From contig JALQCR010000008.1 in NCBI GenBank assembly GCA_023336205.1, forward strand, positions 1-64,000: a DNA stretch of 64,000 nucleotides, read 5' to 3'. Source of the DNA: Pseudanabaena sp. Salubria-1 (GTDB lineage Bacteria; Cyanobacteriota; Cyanobacteriia; Pseudanabaenales; Pseudanabaenaceae). Each line of letters opens with the position of its first letter. Position 1 is the first letter of the stretch. The notes below the pieces were generated by a model that saw nothing but the letters and a program-made list of their open reading frames with translations, was not told where the DNA came from and searched no databases. Shown here one piece after another: positions 9,469 through 18,825 of this stretch. Made by a program: the position numbers and the translations under genes.

Positions 9469-9978
9469 ATGAAAAATTTAGAAGTACATCAAGTTTGGAT
9501 GGAGCAGGCGATCGCGCTCGCAAAAGAAGCAGGAGGGGCAGGAGAAATTCCTGTGGGTGCGGTGATTGTGAATAGTCTGGGAGAGGTGATCGCGACTGGC
9601 GTAAATCGCAAAGAGCGAGATCAAGATCCTACTGCCCATGCTGAAATTGTGGCAATTCGTGAGGCAGCGCGGGTATTGAAAGATTGGCATTTGAATGGTT
9701 GCACTATATATGTAACTTTAGAGCCTTGTCCAATGTGTGCAGGGGCAATTTTGCAAGCGCGGGTTAGTACTTTAGTCTATGGAGCTGATGATCCGAAAGC
9801 AGGATCTATTCGCACAGTGGCAAATTTGCCCGATAGTCCTGTGTCATTTCATAAGCTGGAGGCGATCGCAGGAATTCGCGAACGAGAATGTCAGGAATTA
9901 TTACTTACTTGGTTTGAAAATCACCGCCGCTATACTTCCAGCATTTTGCCATCAAACCCAAACCAAGAAATTTTTTAA
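9469..9978 (+). CDS. tadA: tRNA adenosine(34) deaminase TadA
   Basis: Deaminates A34 to inosine in the tRNA-Arg anticodon. Zinc deaminase motifs are HAE (57-59, with the proton-shuttling Glu) and PCPMC (86-90). The ATG at 9469 gives 169 aa and begins right before the first helix; an upstream in-frame TTG at 9445 lies inside the hairpin and is unlikely. The last eight codons and the stop lie inside a perfect 46-base palindrome, so the C-terminal residues SNPNQEIF are partly dictated by that repeat. Confidence 0.95.
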   Translation: MKNLEVHQVWMEQAIALAKEAGGAGEIPVGAVIVNSLGEVIATGVNRKERDQDPTAHAEIVAIREAARVLKDWHLNGCTIYVTLEPCPMCAGAILQARVSTLVYGADDPKAGSIRTVANLPDSPVSFHKLEAIAGIRERECQELLLTWFENHRRYTSSILPSNPNQEIF

Positions 9979-9999
9979 AAAATTTCTTGGTTTGGGTTT
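9954..9999. repeat. Perfect 46-base palindrome across the tadA stop codon
   Basis: Two 23-base arms (AAACCCAAACCAAGAAATTT and its complement, extended by three bases) meet without a loop at 9976/9977, inside the TAA. It could act as a terminator stem, but the T run lies in the stem itself. Confidence 0.9.
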
Positions 10000-10020
10000 G
10001 CTAGATATTTGTTTCTAGAA

Positions 10021-10060
10021 TAAAACTGCGGGTTTGAGGAGCCCTAAATCCTCAGTTTTA
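10021..10060 (+). terminator. Hairpin after tadA
   Basis: Arms TAAAACTGCGGGTTT and AAATCCTCAGTTTTA, with one mismatch and one wobble pair. No strong T run follows. The rest of the gap to 10294 shows nothing recognisable. Confidence 0.5.
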
Positions 10061-10294
10061 TGGTGGGAGCTGTTTCAAAATTTGCAACACGGATTTGTTG
10101 CTCCATAAGTTGTCTTAAAGTTAAAAACAATTAATTTCAGATCCAACTTTAAATGCCAATAAGTTTTAGAGCCGTCACAATTGTAAAAGCTATTACAAAA
10201 AAGCTTGATTATTATGGTGCTTTGTCCTTGGATGGAAGATCTTGAAATTGGTTAATCTTCGATTTGCTGTAACTAACTGTTAGAGAAAATAATC

Positions 10295-11323
10295 ATGTTC
10301 AATACTATTATCGGCAAACAAGTACTGCTAAAAAGCCGCAATTTATTAATATCTAATGGGATATTGATGGCAGCTATACTTGGCGTTGCAGGTTGGCAAT
10401 ATCGTTACTTGTATAACTTTGCTCTTGGTCCATTTCCAGTTGATATAAACAAACTAGAGGATATAAAGTCCCTTGATGATAGTTTGCAACAGTTTATTAC
10501 AGTCAAGGGAAATGCGATCGATGATACTGGTGTTCAACAAATTACCAAACGCGTGCGTCGTAGCACTGGGCAAACTGTAAGCGAATCTGTTTCTGCAAAG
10601 TATCAAACTCTGAAACTAAATAAACGCATTCTTTTGGTGAAGTCTGGAGTTAGTGCCAACAGCACTCAAGTTACTGGTGGTTTGTCAGATATTTCCAGCG
10701 AAGTTAAAAGCAGAATTGTAGACCCAATTGAATCTCAGAATTCTACACTCAAGGGAACATTTCTGCCATTTATGCTGGATACCGGAGATTATCGTGCTGT
10801 TGGTTATTTTACCTTGCTATTTGGAGTGCCGATCTCATTATTTAGCCTGTGGAAAATCATATCCGCAATACGCTGGCGATCGAATCTTGGCAATCATCCA
10901 ATCAGAAAACGCTTAGAAAAGCTGGGTGATTGGCAAACTCTGATCCAAGAAATTGATGCAGAGGCAAATTCGGGAATTAATACAATTATGATTGGCAATA
11001 ACCAACTAACTCGCTCTTGGCTGCTGCAACTTAAAAACATTGAGATGAAAGCTATTAAGCTTGATCAGTTAGTTTGGGCTTACAAAAAAGTGACTTCCAC
11101 CAAGTATGGCAAATTTTATAGTGTGGCATTACACGATCGCCAAGGAGAGGAGTATGTCTGTCCTTGCCCAAATGAAGCTGATATAGAGTTGCTATTAAAA
11201 GAACTTTTTGATCGCTTCCCTCATTTAATCTTAGGCTTTAGTGATGACCTAAAAAAAATGTGGAAGCGAGAGCGGCAAAAACTGATTGAGTCTGTCGATC
11301 TAGCTCAGCAAGCACAAGCTTAA
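10295..11323 (+). CDS. Two-helix membrane protein of unknown function
   Basis: 342 aa, not assigned with confidence. A transmembrane helix is predicted near residues 18-38 (ISNGILMAAILGVAGW) and another near 170-190 (YFTLLFGVPISLFSLWKII). The segment between them, about 130 residues, would lie outside the cytoplasm; it is polar and has no clear motif. The C-terminal 150 residues are probably cytoplasmic and resemble a compact beta-rich fold with LTRSWLL and YVCPCPNEADIE. The gene stands alone, followed by a strong terminator shared with the lipoprotein gene opposite. Confidence 0.75.
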   Translation: MFNTIIGKQVLLKSRNLLISNGILMAAILGVAGWQYRYLYNFALGPFPVDINKLEDIKSLDDSLQQFITVKGNAIDDTGVQQITKRVRRSTGQTVSESVSAKYQTLKLNKRILLVKSGVSANSTQVTGGLSDISSEVKSRIVDPIESQNSTLKGTFLPFMLDTGDYRAVGYFTLLFGVPISLFSLWKIISAIRWRSNLGNHPIRKRLEKLGDWQTLIQEIDAEANSGINTIMIGNNQLTRSWLLQLKNIEMKAIKLDQLVWAYKKVTSTKYGKFYSVALHDRQGEEYVCPCPNEADIELLLKELFDRFPHLILGFSDDLKKMWKRERQKLIESVDLAQQAQA

Positions 11324-11326
11324 AAG

Positions 11327-11363
11327 CCCATAAAAAAACGCACTTCGTGCGTTTTTTTATGGG
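11327..11363. terminator. Bidirectional terminator
   Basis: Perfect hairpin with arms CCCATAAAAAAACGCAC and apex TTC. T runs occur on both strands, between two convergent genes. Confidence 0.9.
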
Positions 11364-11365
11364 GA

Positions 11366-11827
11366 TTATTTACTACACAGTGTATTAATTTGATCTACAA
11401 CCTCACTTTCCTTTTTTGATGCCGTTTCCAAATCTTGCTTAGCTTTATTCATAGCATCGGGATCTTTAGCCTCTGATGCTTTGACTTGCCCCTTTAGAGC
11501 TTGAGAAGTGTCGCCATAAACGCCTAATAATTGTGTCTGTAATTCTTTAAGCTTTGTGTCTTGAACTGCGATCGCTTGGATCTCTATGCGGATTTGATCA
11601 ATATTTGTGGCTAATGGCACAAAGCCCGCAAGATCCTTGGGAATAGCCAGAGTGGAGGTTTTGTTGGCAATAGTAACAACTTTGTTACATTGGGAAATTT
11701 TACTTTCTCCGCAACCATAAAGAACAAGTCCGATGCTCAAGACAGTAGCTCCAAGGGCAGCTCGACGATGGGAAGGAGTTGGAACACGATCAGACAAGTG
11801 CTTAGGAAATTGCGTTTGAAGTTGCAT
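11366..11827 (-). CDS. Small lipoprotein of unknown function
   Basis: 153 aa with an arginine-containing N-terminal region, a hydrophobic segment (LGATVLSIGLVL) and a lipobox LYGC, so the mature protein should start at that Cys and be lipid-anchored. The rest is mainly helical and charged (KELQTQLLGVYGDTSQALKG), with further Cys at CNK and near the C-terminus (TLCSK), which might form a disulphide. Function unknown. Confidence 0.8.
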   Translation of the reverse strand: MQLQTQFPKHLSDRVPTPSHRRAALGATVLSIGLVLYGCGESKISQCNKVVTIANKTSTLAIPKDLAGFVPLATNIDQIRIEIQAIAVQDTKLKELQTQLLGVYGDTSQALKGQVKASEAKDPDAMNKAKQDLETASKKESEVVDQINTLCSK

Positions 11828-11919
11828 TTGGTAATTGCCGATAGTCCAAGATGATTATTCTAGTGTCTAAAAATTCTAAAATGTTTTAGTTGATTAAGCT
11901 AATTACAGAGATGTGAATT

Positions 11920-13605
11920 ATGTCCGACAATCGCAAAAGTCGTGCAATTACCGAAGGCGTTCAGCGATCGCCTAACCGCGCTATGTTACGCGCTGTTGGT
12001 TTCCAAGACTCAGATTTTACTAAACCTATTGTCGGTGTGGCAAGCGCCCACAGCACAATTACCCCTTGCAATATGGGGATTGCACCTTTAGCGATCCGCG
12101 CTGAAGCAGGAATTCGCGCCGCTAATGGGATGCCCCAAGTTTTCGGCACAATCACCGTTAGCGACGGGATCTCCATGGGAACTGAGGGAATGAAATATTC
12201 TCTTGTATCCCGTGACGTAATTGCGGACTCGATCGAAACTGCATGTAGTGCTCAAAGTATGGATGGCGTTTTGGCGATCGGGGGCTGTGACAAAAATATG
12301 CCAGGGGCAATGATCGCAATGGCAAGAATGAACATTCCTGCTTTATTTGTCTATGGCGGCACTATTGAACCTGGACATCTTGATGGCGAAGATTTGACTG
12401 TAGTTAGTTCCTTTGAAGCCGTTGGTCAATATAGTGCAGGTCGAATTGATGAAATCAGACTTAACTCAGTAGAGCGCAATGCTTGCCCTGGGGCTGGCTC
12501 CTGTGGTGGTATGTATACTGCAAATACCATGTCTTCAGCATTTGAAGCCATGGGCATGAGCTTGATGTATTCCTCCACCATGTCGGCTGTTGCACCCGAG
12601 AAAGCTGCTAATACCGAACTGGCTGGAACTGTTTTAGTCAATGCGATTCGCAATAATTTGTTACCCCGTGACATCATCACCCGCAAATCAATTGAAAATG
12701 CGATTTCTGTGGTCATGGCAGTAGGCGGCTCGACGAATGCGGTCTTGCACTTTTTAGCGATCGCCTATTCCGCAGGTGTGGAATGGAGCCTTGATGACTT
12801 CGAGCGTATCCGTGAGAATGTTCCTGTTCTCTGCGACCTCAAGCCATCGGGACGTTATGTTGCAACCGATTTACATAAATCTGGTGGAATTCCCCAAGTA
12901 ATGAAGATGTTGTTAGCTCATGGCTTATTACATGGCGACTGCATAACCATTACAGGGCAAACGGTCGAAGAGCTTCTCAAAGATATTCCTACCGAACCTC
13001 GCGCCGATCAAGATGTTATCCGTCCTTGGGATCGTCCGATGTATAAGCAAGGACATCTCTCGATTCTCAGAGGCAACCTCGCCTTAGAAGGTGCAGTCGC
13101 GAAAATCTCTGGTGTCAAGAATCCGATCATTACTGGACTAGCCCGTGTTTTTGAATCGGAAGAAGATTGTCTGGGGGCAATTCTCGCGAACAAGATTAAT
13201 GCTGGGGATGTATTAGTAATTCGCTATGAGGGACCAAAGGGTGGACCTGGTATGCGTGAAATGCTTGCGCCAACCAGTGCGATTATCGGCGCTGGTTTGG
13301 GTGATTCTGTGGCCCTGATTACGGATGGACGTTTCTCTGGCGGTACTTATGGAATGGTGGTAGGGCATGTTGCGCCTGAAGCTTTTGTGGGTGGTACGAT
13401 CGCCTTAGTAAATGAAGGCGACTCAATCACGATTGATGCACATCAGCGATTGATTCAACTCAATGTCAGCGATGATGAGCTTACGGCTCGTCGTGCAAAT
13501 TGGAAGCCGCCTGCTCCTCGTTATACCAAAGGTGTTTTGGCAAAATATGCCAAACTGGTTTCGACGAGTAGTAAAGGCGCTGTGACTGATTTAGACTTGT
13601 TCTAA
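11920..13605 (+). CDS. ilvD: Dihydroxy-acid dehydratase
   Basis: Third step of valine and isoleucine synthesis: dehydrates 2,3-dihydroxy-acids to 2-oxo acids. 561 aa, full length for the IlvD/Edd family. Cluster-binding Cys are visible at TPCNMG (Cys50), GGCDKNMPG (Cys123) and [10 protein letters not shown] (Cys195), the three-Cys pattern of the [2Fe-2S] type. The C-terminal [10 protein letters not shown] block is conserved. It is a single-gene unit followed by a hairpin. Confidence 0.98.
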   Translation: MSDNRKSRAITEGVQRSPNRAMLRAVGFQDSDFTKPIVGVASAHSTITPCNMGIAPLAIRAEAGIRAANGMPQVFGTITVSDGISMGTEGMKYSLVSRDVIADSIETACSAQSMDGVLAIGGCDKNMPGAMIAMARMNIPALFVYGGTIEPGHLDGEDLTVVSSFEAVGQYSAGRIDEIRLNSVERNACPGAGSCGGMYTANTMSSAFEAMGMSLMYSSTMSAVAPEKAANTELAGTVLVNAIRNNLLPRDIITRKSIENAISVVMAVGGSTNAVLHFLAIAYSAGVEWSLDDFERIRENVPVLCDLKPSGRYVATDLHKSGGIPQVMKMLLAHGLLHGDCITITGQTVEELLKDIPTEPRADQDVIRPWDRPMYKQGHLSILRGNLALEGAVAKISGVKNPIITGLARVFESEEDCLGAILANKINAGDVLVIRYEGPKGGPGMREMLAPTSAIIGAGLGDSVALITDGRFSGGTYGMVVGHVAPEAFVGGTIALVNEGDSITIDAHQRLIQLNVSDDELTARRANWKPPAPRYTKGVLAKYAKLVSTSSKGAVTDLDLF

Positions 13606-13608
13606 TAG

Positions 13609-13649
13609 AAATAAAGATTAGCGGCGCAAAGCGCCGCCAATCTTTATTT
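13609..13649. terminator. Hairpin between ilvD and the cyclotransferase-like gene
   Basis: Arms start AAATAAAGATT, and the stem core GGCGC-AAA-GCGCC is perfect. The genes converge here, and A/T ends give a T run on either strand. Confidence 0.8.
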
Positions 13650-14066
13650 TCCACTCCAACATCCATCGATTTGAGCGATACCTCCAAATTTGCTCACTTG
13701 CAGCGAAGTCATAAAATATGCCCAAGCAAAGCCAAGAGAATTCCCTTCTAAATCAAAAACTTCTATCTCATAGCGATTATATAAATTCTCAGAGGCAGCG
13801 CGATTGCTCTGATAATCTTCTAATTTATCTAGTGAGTCCAAAATGCTGGCATCAGGAAATGAGAGTAAATATCCATAAATCCGCTGATCACCTAAAATCA
13901 CCGCAGGATAACCCATCGGCAGCACAAATAATTCGCCATAGGCGATCGCCTGTTGTATGGAGATCTCTTTACCAGCACAATATTGGTCGTAATTAGCTTC
14001 ATTTGGCTTGAGCGTGCCATAGACAAAAACATGGCATAGATTGGGTGTAGGGATATTTGCTGTCAT
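13644..14066 (-). CDS. Gamma-glutamylcyclotransferase-like (AIG2/GGCT fold) protein
   Basis: Small GGCT-fold enzyme of the kind that releases 5-oxoproline from gamma-glutamyl compounds; the exact substrate is not known. The hallmark VFVYGTLKPNEANY lies at the N-terminus and the likely catalytic Glu lies in LDKLEDYQ. The start at 14066 places the domain at the N-terminus as usual; an upstream in-frame ATG at 14132 would add 22 residues. Its last codons overlap the hairpin shared with ilvD. Confidence 0.85.
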   Translation of the reverse strand: MTANIPTPNLCHVFVYGTLKPNEANYDQYCAGKEISIQQAIAYGELFVLPMGYPAVILGDQRIYGYLLSFPDASILDSLDKLEDYQSNRAASENLYNRYEIEVFDLEGNSLGFAWAYFMTSLQVSKFGGIAQIDGCWSGK

Positions 14067-14159
14067 GATCTTTTTTGTTATTTGTTTGAGCGAAGTTGCT
14101 CCCGCTTCTACTTTATGCTGATGCGATCGCACCTAAATCAGAGTTAGAATCAGCGCTAA

Positions 14160-15417
14160 CTGAGATCTTGCACCATTCAAGAAAAGGGGTTGCAGAAAGA
14201 GCAGAAATGTGAAAAAAAGGGCGTAGTAGTAAATTAAATAACGAGCATGGAAAGCATCGTTAAGCACGCCCAAGGGCTAGTGTATAGTCTTCTGTGTTTG
14301 ATGCCAAGTGTGTATCAAACAGCAAGTCTCAATGCAATACTAGGACTATTTCTCGAAGCACAAAGGCATCCTTATCCAGAACATACACAGATAAAATCAG
14401 CGAGTGCACTCAGCCGATTTCTCAATCACTATAACTGGTCAACGAGAGCAGTAATTCGGTCAACACGGCAGGCTATTTTGGGACAAATCGCCAAGCATCG
14501 CCCATCGAAACAAGTGCCATTAAAGATACTGATAGACTTGACTACCCTAGAAAAAAGCGGCAAGTTTTTACATTTGAGCAATCCCACCCAAAACGAACCA
14601 GACCCATGGGTGAGAATACTAAACGGAAAGCGAGGACTACATCTGGTTGTACTGTATCTGGTCTATGGAGAGTGGCGCGTACCATGGAGTTTTAGAGTAT
14701 GGCGCGGCAAAGGATACCCCAGTCCCTCTGACTTAGCTTGTAAGTTATTGGGGACAGTACCCAAGCAACTAACCCAAGGCAAGACTGTGATTGTCCTTGC
14801 TGATACTGAGTTTAGTACGGTGAAGTTTTTCAATACTGTCCGCGCCAAGACTTGGCGCATCGTTGTCGGTGTACGCAACAATCGTAAACTTCAAGATGGC
14901 CGTACAGTCAAACAACTTTATCGTCATGGCAAACGTGGACAACAAATTTTGCTAGAAGGGCTAACTCAGCCTTTGACGATCTCTTGGTTTTGGCTCAAAA
15001 GAGCTGATAGTAAACGGGAGTTACGCTTTGTTGTCTCTTCTCATCCTTATTCTGGTGCTTATCTGGTGATGTTAGGTCGTAAGCGTTGGGCGATTGAGGG
15101 ATTCTTCAAAACCATCAAACATCGCTTTGGTTTGCATTGTTTTGGGCAATCTACAAAACTTGGTGTTTATCGTTGGCTTATCCTCTCTCTGCTTGCTTAT
15201 CTTTTGGCCCATTGGATTGATCAATGGTCGAGTCCTCCTGTCTTGGACTGGAAAGCTACCTGTGATTTGACACTTTCCGTTTTATTTCCTTCTGTCCTTT
15301 GGTTGAAACTTCTTAGGTATCTCCAAATTAGTGCCGATATTGCTGCTCGTCATGGGTTTGAAATTATTCTCAAACCCATTCCTACTTAACTCTTTCAGGA
15401 ATGGTGCAAGATCTCAG
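14160..15417 (+). mobile_element. IS4-superfamily insertion sequence, copy 1 (1258 bp)
   Basis: Ends are CTGAGATCTTGCACCATTC and its exact complement. A 4-base target duplication CTAA flanks it (14156-14159, 15418-15421). A second copy with the same transposase protein lies at 59887-61144. It inserted about 50 bases upstream of the AAA ATPase start codon, within its likely promoter region. Confidence 0.95.
14247..15389 (+). CDS. IS4-superfamily DDE transposase
   Basis: 380 aa, intact. Acidic catalytic residues are visible in ILIDLTTLEKS (first Asp), VLADTEFST (second Asp) and the C-terminal RWAIEGFFKTIKHRFGL (Glu). The 4-base duplication and IR sequence suit the IS701/IS4 group, but I cannot fix the family. 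Identical in protein sequence to the copy at 59974. Confidence 0.92.
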   Translation: MESIVKHAQGLVYSLLCLMPSVYQTASLNAILGLFLEAQRHPYPEHTQIKSASALSRFLNHYNWSTRAVIRSTRQAILGQIAKHRPSKQVPLKILIDLTTLEKSGKFLHLSNPTQNEPDPWVRILNGKRGLHLVVLYLVYGEWRVPWSFRVWRGKGYPSPSDLACKLLGTVPKQLTQGKTVIVLADTEFSTVKFFNTVRAKTWRIVVGVRNNRKLQDGRTVKQLYRHGKRGQQILLEGLTQPLTISWFWLKRADSKRELRFVVSSHPYSGAYLVMLGRKRWAIEGFFKTIKHRFGLHCFGQSTKLGVYRWLILSLLAYLLAHWIDQWSSPPVLDWKATCDLTLSVLFPSVLWLKLLRYLQISADIAARHGFEIILKPIPT

Positions 15418-15470
15418 CTAACATAAAATGTAATCGCCGCACAGAAGATTATTAATAGGACATAGCATTG

Positions 15471-17366
15471 ATGAGTAATGACAAGGATAGTTTTAAGGAC
15501 AAATTTGCCTTTAAAGTCGAGGGCTTTGAGTCTTTAGTAGATGATGTCAAACAGTTACTCAATCTTGACCAGCTCATCGATCTGGCGCAAAAACTAGACG
15601 AGAAGCAAAAATCTGGTGAAATTCATACTGAGGTAAATGTTACCTCGCGCCCATTATCAAGTATTCCCAGACGCGGTAATATTCCCCGATCGCCTCGTGC
15701 CGCAACTGCATCAGGAGGCGATCGCGAAGTTACATCTCCTGATGTGGTCAAACCTGCGCCACCAAAAGATAATTCTCCTAATGAAAAACCACCAGCGATC
15801 GCAGAACTAGTAGGAGGTTTAGGCGATACCTTAGCTCAATTACGTGATTTAGTAGAAATTCCTCTCAAGCGTCCCGATGTCCTAGCAAAATTAGGGCTAG
15901 AACCACCCAAGGGCGTATTACTAGTTGGTCCACCGGGGACAGGTAAAACCCTCACGGCGCGATCGTTAGCCAATGTGTTGGGTGTAAATTACATTACGAT
16001 CATTGGGCCAGAAATCATTAGTAAGTACTATGGCGAAGCAGAAACTCGCCTACGACAGATTTTTGAGAAGGCAGTAAAATCTTCACCCTGTTTGATTTTT
16101 ATCGATGAGATTGATGCTCTCGTTCCCAATCGCGCAAATGTAGAAGGAGAAGTTGAGAAGCGACTAGTTGCGCAGTTATTAGGCTTAATGGATGGATTTG
16201 CGGAAACTAAAGGCGTGATTGTGCTAGCAGCCACCAATCGTCCAGATGCGATTGATCCTGCTCTCCGTCGTCCCGGTAGATTCGATCGTGAAATTATTTT
16301 CCCAATCCCCGATCGCAAAGCCCGTCGTGAAATCTTAGAAATTCATACGCGATCAATGCCTTTGACTAGTGATGTTGATTTGGAGGATATCGCCGATCGC
16401 GCCTATGGCTATGTAGGAGCTGATATTAAAGGATTGTGCCAAGTGGCGGCAACTAATGCCCTGCGTCGGCAGGTGACAAGTGTTGCCGATATTCCTGATC
16501 ATCTAGATGTGAATCGTGATGATTTTGAATTTGCGCTCAAGCAAGTTCAACCCGCTGTGTTGCGATCGCTGCAAATTCAAGTTCCCAAAGTCCAATGGTC
16601 CGAAATTGGTGGACTTACCAAGATTAAACAAACCCTTCAAGAAGCCGTAGCAGGTGCATTGGTTGATCCCGCTCTATATGCCCATACTCACGCCAAGGCT
16701 CCACGAGGCGTGCTGCTCTATGGACCCCCTGGAACTGGCAAAACTCTACTCGCCAAGGCGATCGCTACGCAAGCCCAAGCTAATTTCATTTCTGTTGCAG
16801 GCTCTGAACTACTGACAAAATGGGTCGGTGCTTCAGAACAATCGATCAGACAATTGTTTTCCCAAGCAAGGCAGGCTTCTCCCTGCGTGATTTTTATTGA
16901 TGAGATCGATACGCTTGCGCCTGCGCGAGGTAGCTATCAAGGCGATAGCGGAGTAAGCGATCGCGTGATTGGTCAGTTACTAACAGAACTCGATGGCTTG
17001 CAATCTACCGAGGGACTATTAGTAATTGGCGCAACCAATCGTCGCGAGTCTATTGATCCTGCTCTATTGCGATCGGGTCGCATTGAGCTACATATGATGG
17101 TGGATTTACCAGATCGCGATAGTCGGAGTTCGATTTTAGAAGTGCATAATCGCGATCGACCTCTTGCAATCGATCTCAATTTGTCAATTTGGGCTGATCA
17201 TACCAATGATTGGAATGGAGCTGATCTTGCTTTCCTTAGCAACCGTGCCGCCATTTTTGCAATTCGTCGTCATCAGCGTGATGCTACTAATCAATTGGAA
17301 AATTTGCGAATTACGAATGAGGATTTTGAGAAGGCTTTTGCAGAAATCCAAGAACAACGGAATTAA
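15471..17366 (+). CDS. CDC48/p97-like double AAA+ ATPase
   Basis: ATP-driven unfoldase or remodelling protein with two AAA modules; 631 aa. A divergent, proline-rich N-terminal region of about 100 residues precedes the modules. First module: Walker A GPPGTGKT near 153-160 and Walker B LIFIDEID. Second module: GPPGTGKT near 418-425 and VIFIDEID. Sensor and arginine-finger regions (AATNRPDAIDPALRRPGRFD) are present. The ATG at 15471 is preferred over the TTG directly before it. Its promoter region now carries an IS, so expression may be changed. Specific substrates are unknown. Confidence 0.93.
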   Translation: MSNDKDSFKDKFAFKVEGFESLVDDVKQLLNLDQLIDLAQKLDEKQKSGEIHTEVNVTSRPLSSIPRRGNIPRSPRAATASGGDREVTSPDVVKPAPPKDNSPNEKPPAIAELVGGLGDTLAQLRDLVEIPLKRPDVLAKLGLEPPKGVLLVGPPGTGKTLTARSLANVLGVNYITIIGPEIISKYYGEAETRLRQIFEKAVKSSPCLIFIDEIDALVPNRANVEGEVEKRLVAQLLGLMDGFAETKGVIVLAATNRPDAIDPALRRPGRFDREIIFPIPDRKARREILEIHTRSMPLTSDVDLEDIADRAYGYVGADIKGLCQVAATNALRRQVTSVADIPDHLDVNRDDFEFALKQVQPAVLRSLQIQVPKVQWSEIGGLTKIKQTLQEAVAGALVDPALYAHTHAKAPRGVLLYGPPGTGKTLLAKAIATQAQANFISVAGSELLTKWVGASEQSIRQLFSQARQASPCVIFIDEIDTLAPARGSYQGDSGVSDRVIGQLLTELDGLQSTEGLLVIGATNRRESIDPALLRSGRIELHMMVDLPDRDSRSSILEVHNRDRPLAIDLNLSIWADHTNDWNGADLAFLSNRAAIFAIRRHQRDATNQLENLRITNEDFEKAFAEIQEQRN

Positions 17367-17394
17367 AGCAATATAAAAAAGCGGATGAAATCCT

Positions 17395-17445
17395 CAAGAA
17401 AGTTTTTAAAAGTGTTGCAAAGCGACGCTTTTAAAAACTTTCTTG
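17395..17445 (+). terminator. Hairpin after the AAA ATPase gene
   Basis: Arms start CAAGAAAGTTTTTAAAAG, with apex GC-AAA-GC and two wobble pairs. Similar in its outer part to the hairpin at 58924-58974 (CAAGAAA...AAAGCG). Confidence 0.7.
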
Positions 17446-17487
17446 GTTTGGGCTTAAACGCAAAGCGCTGTAACTTTGAATTAGAAA

Positions 17488-17524
17488 CTTAAGGATTGAG
17501 CGCAAAGCGCTCCCAACCCTTAAG
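17488..17524 (-). terminator. Hairpin overlapping the gshA stop codon
   Basis: Stem CTTAAGG...CTTAAG with core GAGCGC-AAA-GCGCTC. The TAA of the minus-strand gene lies in the right arm. Confidence 0.7.
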
Positions 17525-18665
17525 ATAGCAACAAAGCCTCTGCTAATTCCTTATCCATTTGTTCAGCGGATGCAATCGCATCGGTCATGATTTGGCGAGG
17601 TGAAATACCGTTGTGATAAGCGGCAAGCCAACGTTGGGCTTCATTACCCTGTTCTAGAATTTTTTTCAATGGGGATAAGAAACACCAGACTCCATTATCC
17701 TTCGCACGCGATCGCAACTCTTCGTAGAGATTAGAGATCCATTCTCTTGCGGTAATTTGTTCGCCAGTTTGCCAATGGGTCAAAACGGCATCAAGGCTAT
17801 TAATAGCAGCAGCCACTTCGTTTTGATCAGCGATCGTAGCAAGTTCATCAGGTGTGAACTTGGTCGCATTGGGCGCAAGTGGATCTAGCGATGAACCGAT
17901 ACCAGCTTCGAGAAATTGATTGAGACGCATTTCTAAAAGAGCGCTGATCGCCAGTAATGCGACTGGATCGATAACTAAATCAGAGATTCGTAACTCTAAA
18001 CGATTGAGATTGTAAGGGCGATTATCGCCATTCGGACGCACCGACGACCAGAGATGACGCACATTTTGCATCGTGCCTAACTGTAATTGCTGTTCTGTCC
18101 ATTCCACAAAATGACGATGGCTGCTAAATAATGGAACTAGCTTCGGTGTTTTAGGAAACATCTGCCAGCGCGAAGAATGAAATCCAGTAGCTTTGCCATC
18201 AAGGAATGGAGAAGCGGCACTAAGAGCAAGATAGAGCGGTGCTTCCAGACGGATCAAGCGACAGGCAGCAATTAGTGACTCTAAGTCAGGGATACCGACA
18301 TTAATATGAATACTTGCTGTGACCACATTAGTACCATAGGTCTGTTCGATGTAGGTGTGATAAGGATTTAGTGGATCAGAGCGATAGAAATGATCAACCC
18401 CACCCAAAGCAAGTGTACTCCCCGGCATCAAAGTGTAATCACCAAGCGATCGCAAATAGCTGCGTAACTTTTGGCGCGGCTCCACCAATGCCATTAACAA
18501 CGGCTCATACTTATGAAAAGGCGGCGTGATGTATTCAACGTTGCGGCTGTCTGGTTCACGCACAAACCCATTCAGATTAGCCACAATGCGATCGCTAAAG
18601 CCCACCACATCCCCCGTCGGTGTAGAGGTGTAGATTTCCACTTCAAAGCCTTTTGATAAAAGCAC
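17520..18665 (-). CDS. gshA: Glutamate-cysteine ligase, cyanobacterial type
   Basis: First step of glutathione synthesis: ATP-dependent joining of glutamate and cysteine. 381 aa matches the short cyanobacterial form. Recognised from FEVEIYTSTPTGDVVG at the N-terminus, ASIHINVGIPD and the central RPNGDNRPYNLNRLELRISD. The start is GTG with AGGA nine bases upstream. The stop codon lies within a hairpin stem. Single-gene unit. Confidence 0.9.
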   Translation of the reverse strand: MLLSKGFEVEIYTSTPTGDVVGFSDRIVANLNGFVREPDSRNVEYITPPFHKYEPLLMALVEPRQKLRSYLRSLGDYTLMPGSTLALGGVDHFYRSDPLNPYHTYIEQTYGTNVVTASIHINVGIPDLESLIAACRLIRLEAPLYLALSAASPFLDGKATGFHSSRWQMFPKTPKLVPLFSSHRHFVEWTEQQLQLGTMQNVRHLWSSVRPNGDNRPYNLNRLELRISDLVIDPVALLAISALLEMRLNQFLEAGIGSSLDPLAPNATKFTPDELATIADQNEVAAAINSLDAVLTHWQTGEQITAREWISNLYEELRSRAKDNGVWCFLSPLKKILEQGNEAQRWLAAYHNGISPRQIMTDAIASAEQMDKELAEALLLS

Positions 18666-18755
18666 GGGAGTTTCCTTTTGCTATAGTCACTATTACTAGC
18701 CTACCGTGCAATGCGATCGCTTTAAAGATGCCTTAGGACATACAAACCAAAATCC

Positions 18756-18798
18756 AAATTAGAGAAAAGGGACGCTTCGCGTCTCTTTTCTCTAATTT
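18756..18798 (-). terminator. Hairpin downstream of the DUF3095 gene
   Basis: Perfect arms start AAATTAGAGAAAAGGGACGC with apex TTC. Preceded by CCTTAGGACATACAAA, a sequence that recurs before two other hairpins (near 29184 and 34167). Confidence 0.8.
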
Positions 18799-18825
18799 GA
18801 GTTAGACTAAGCAATGCCTGCTGTT

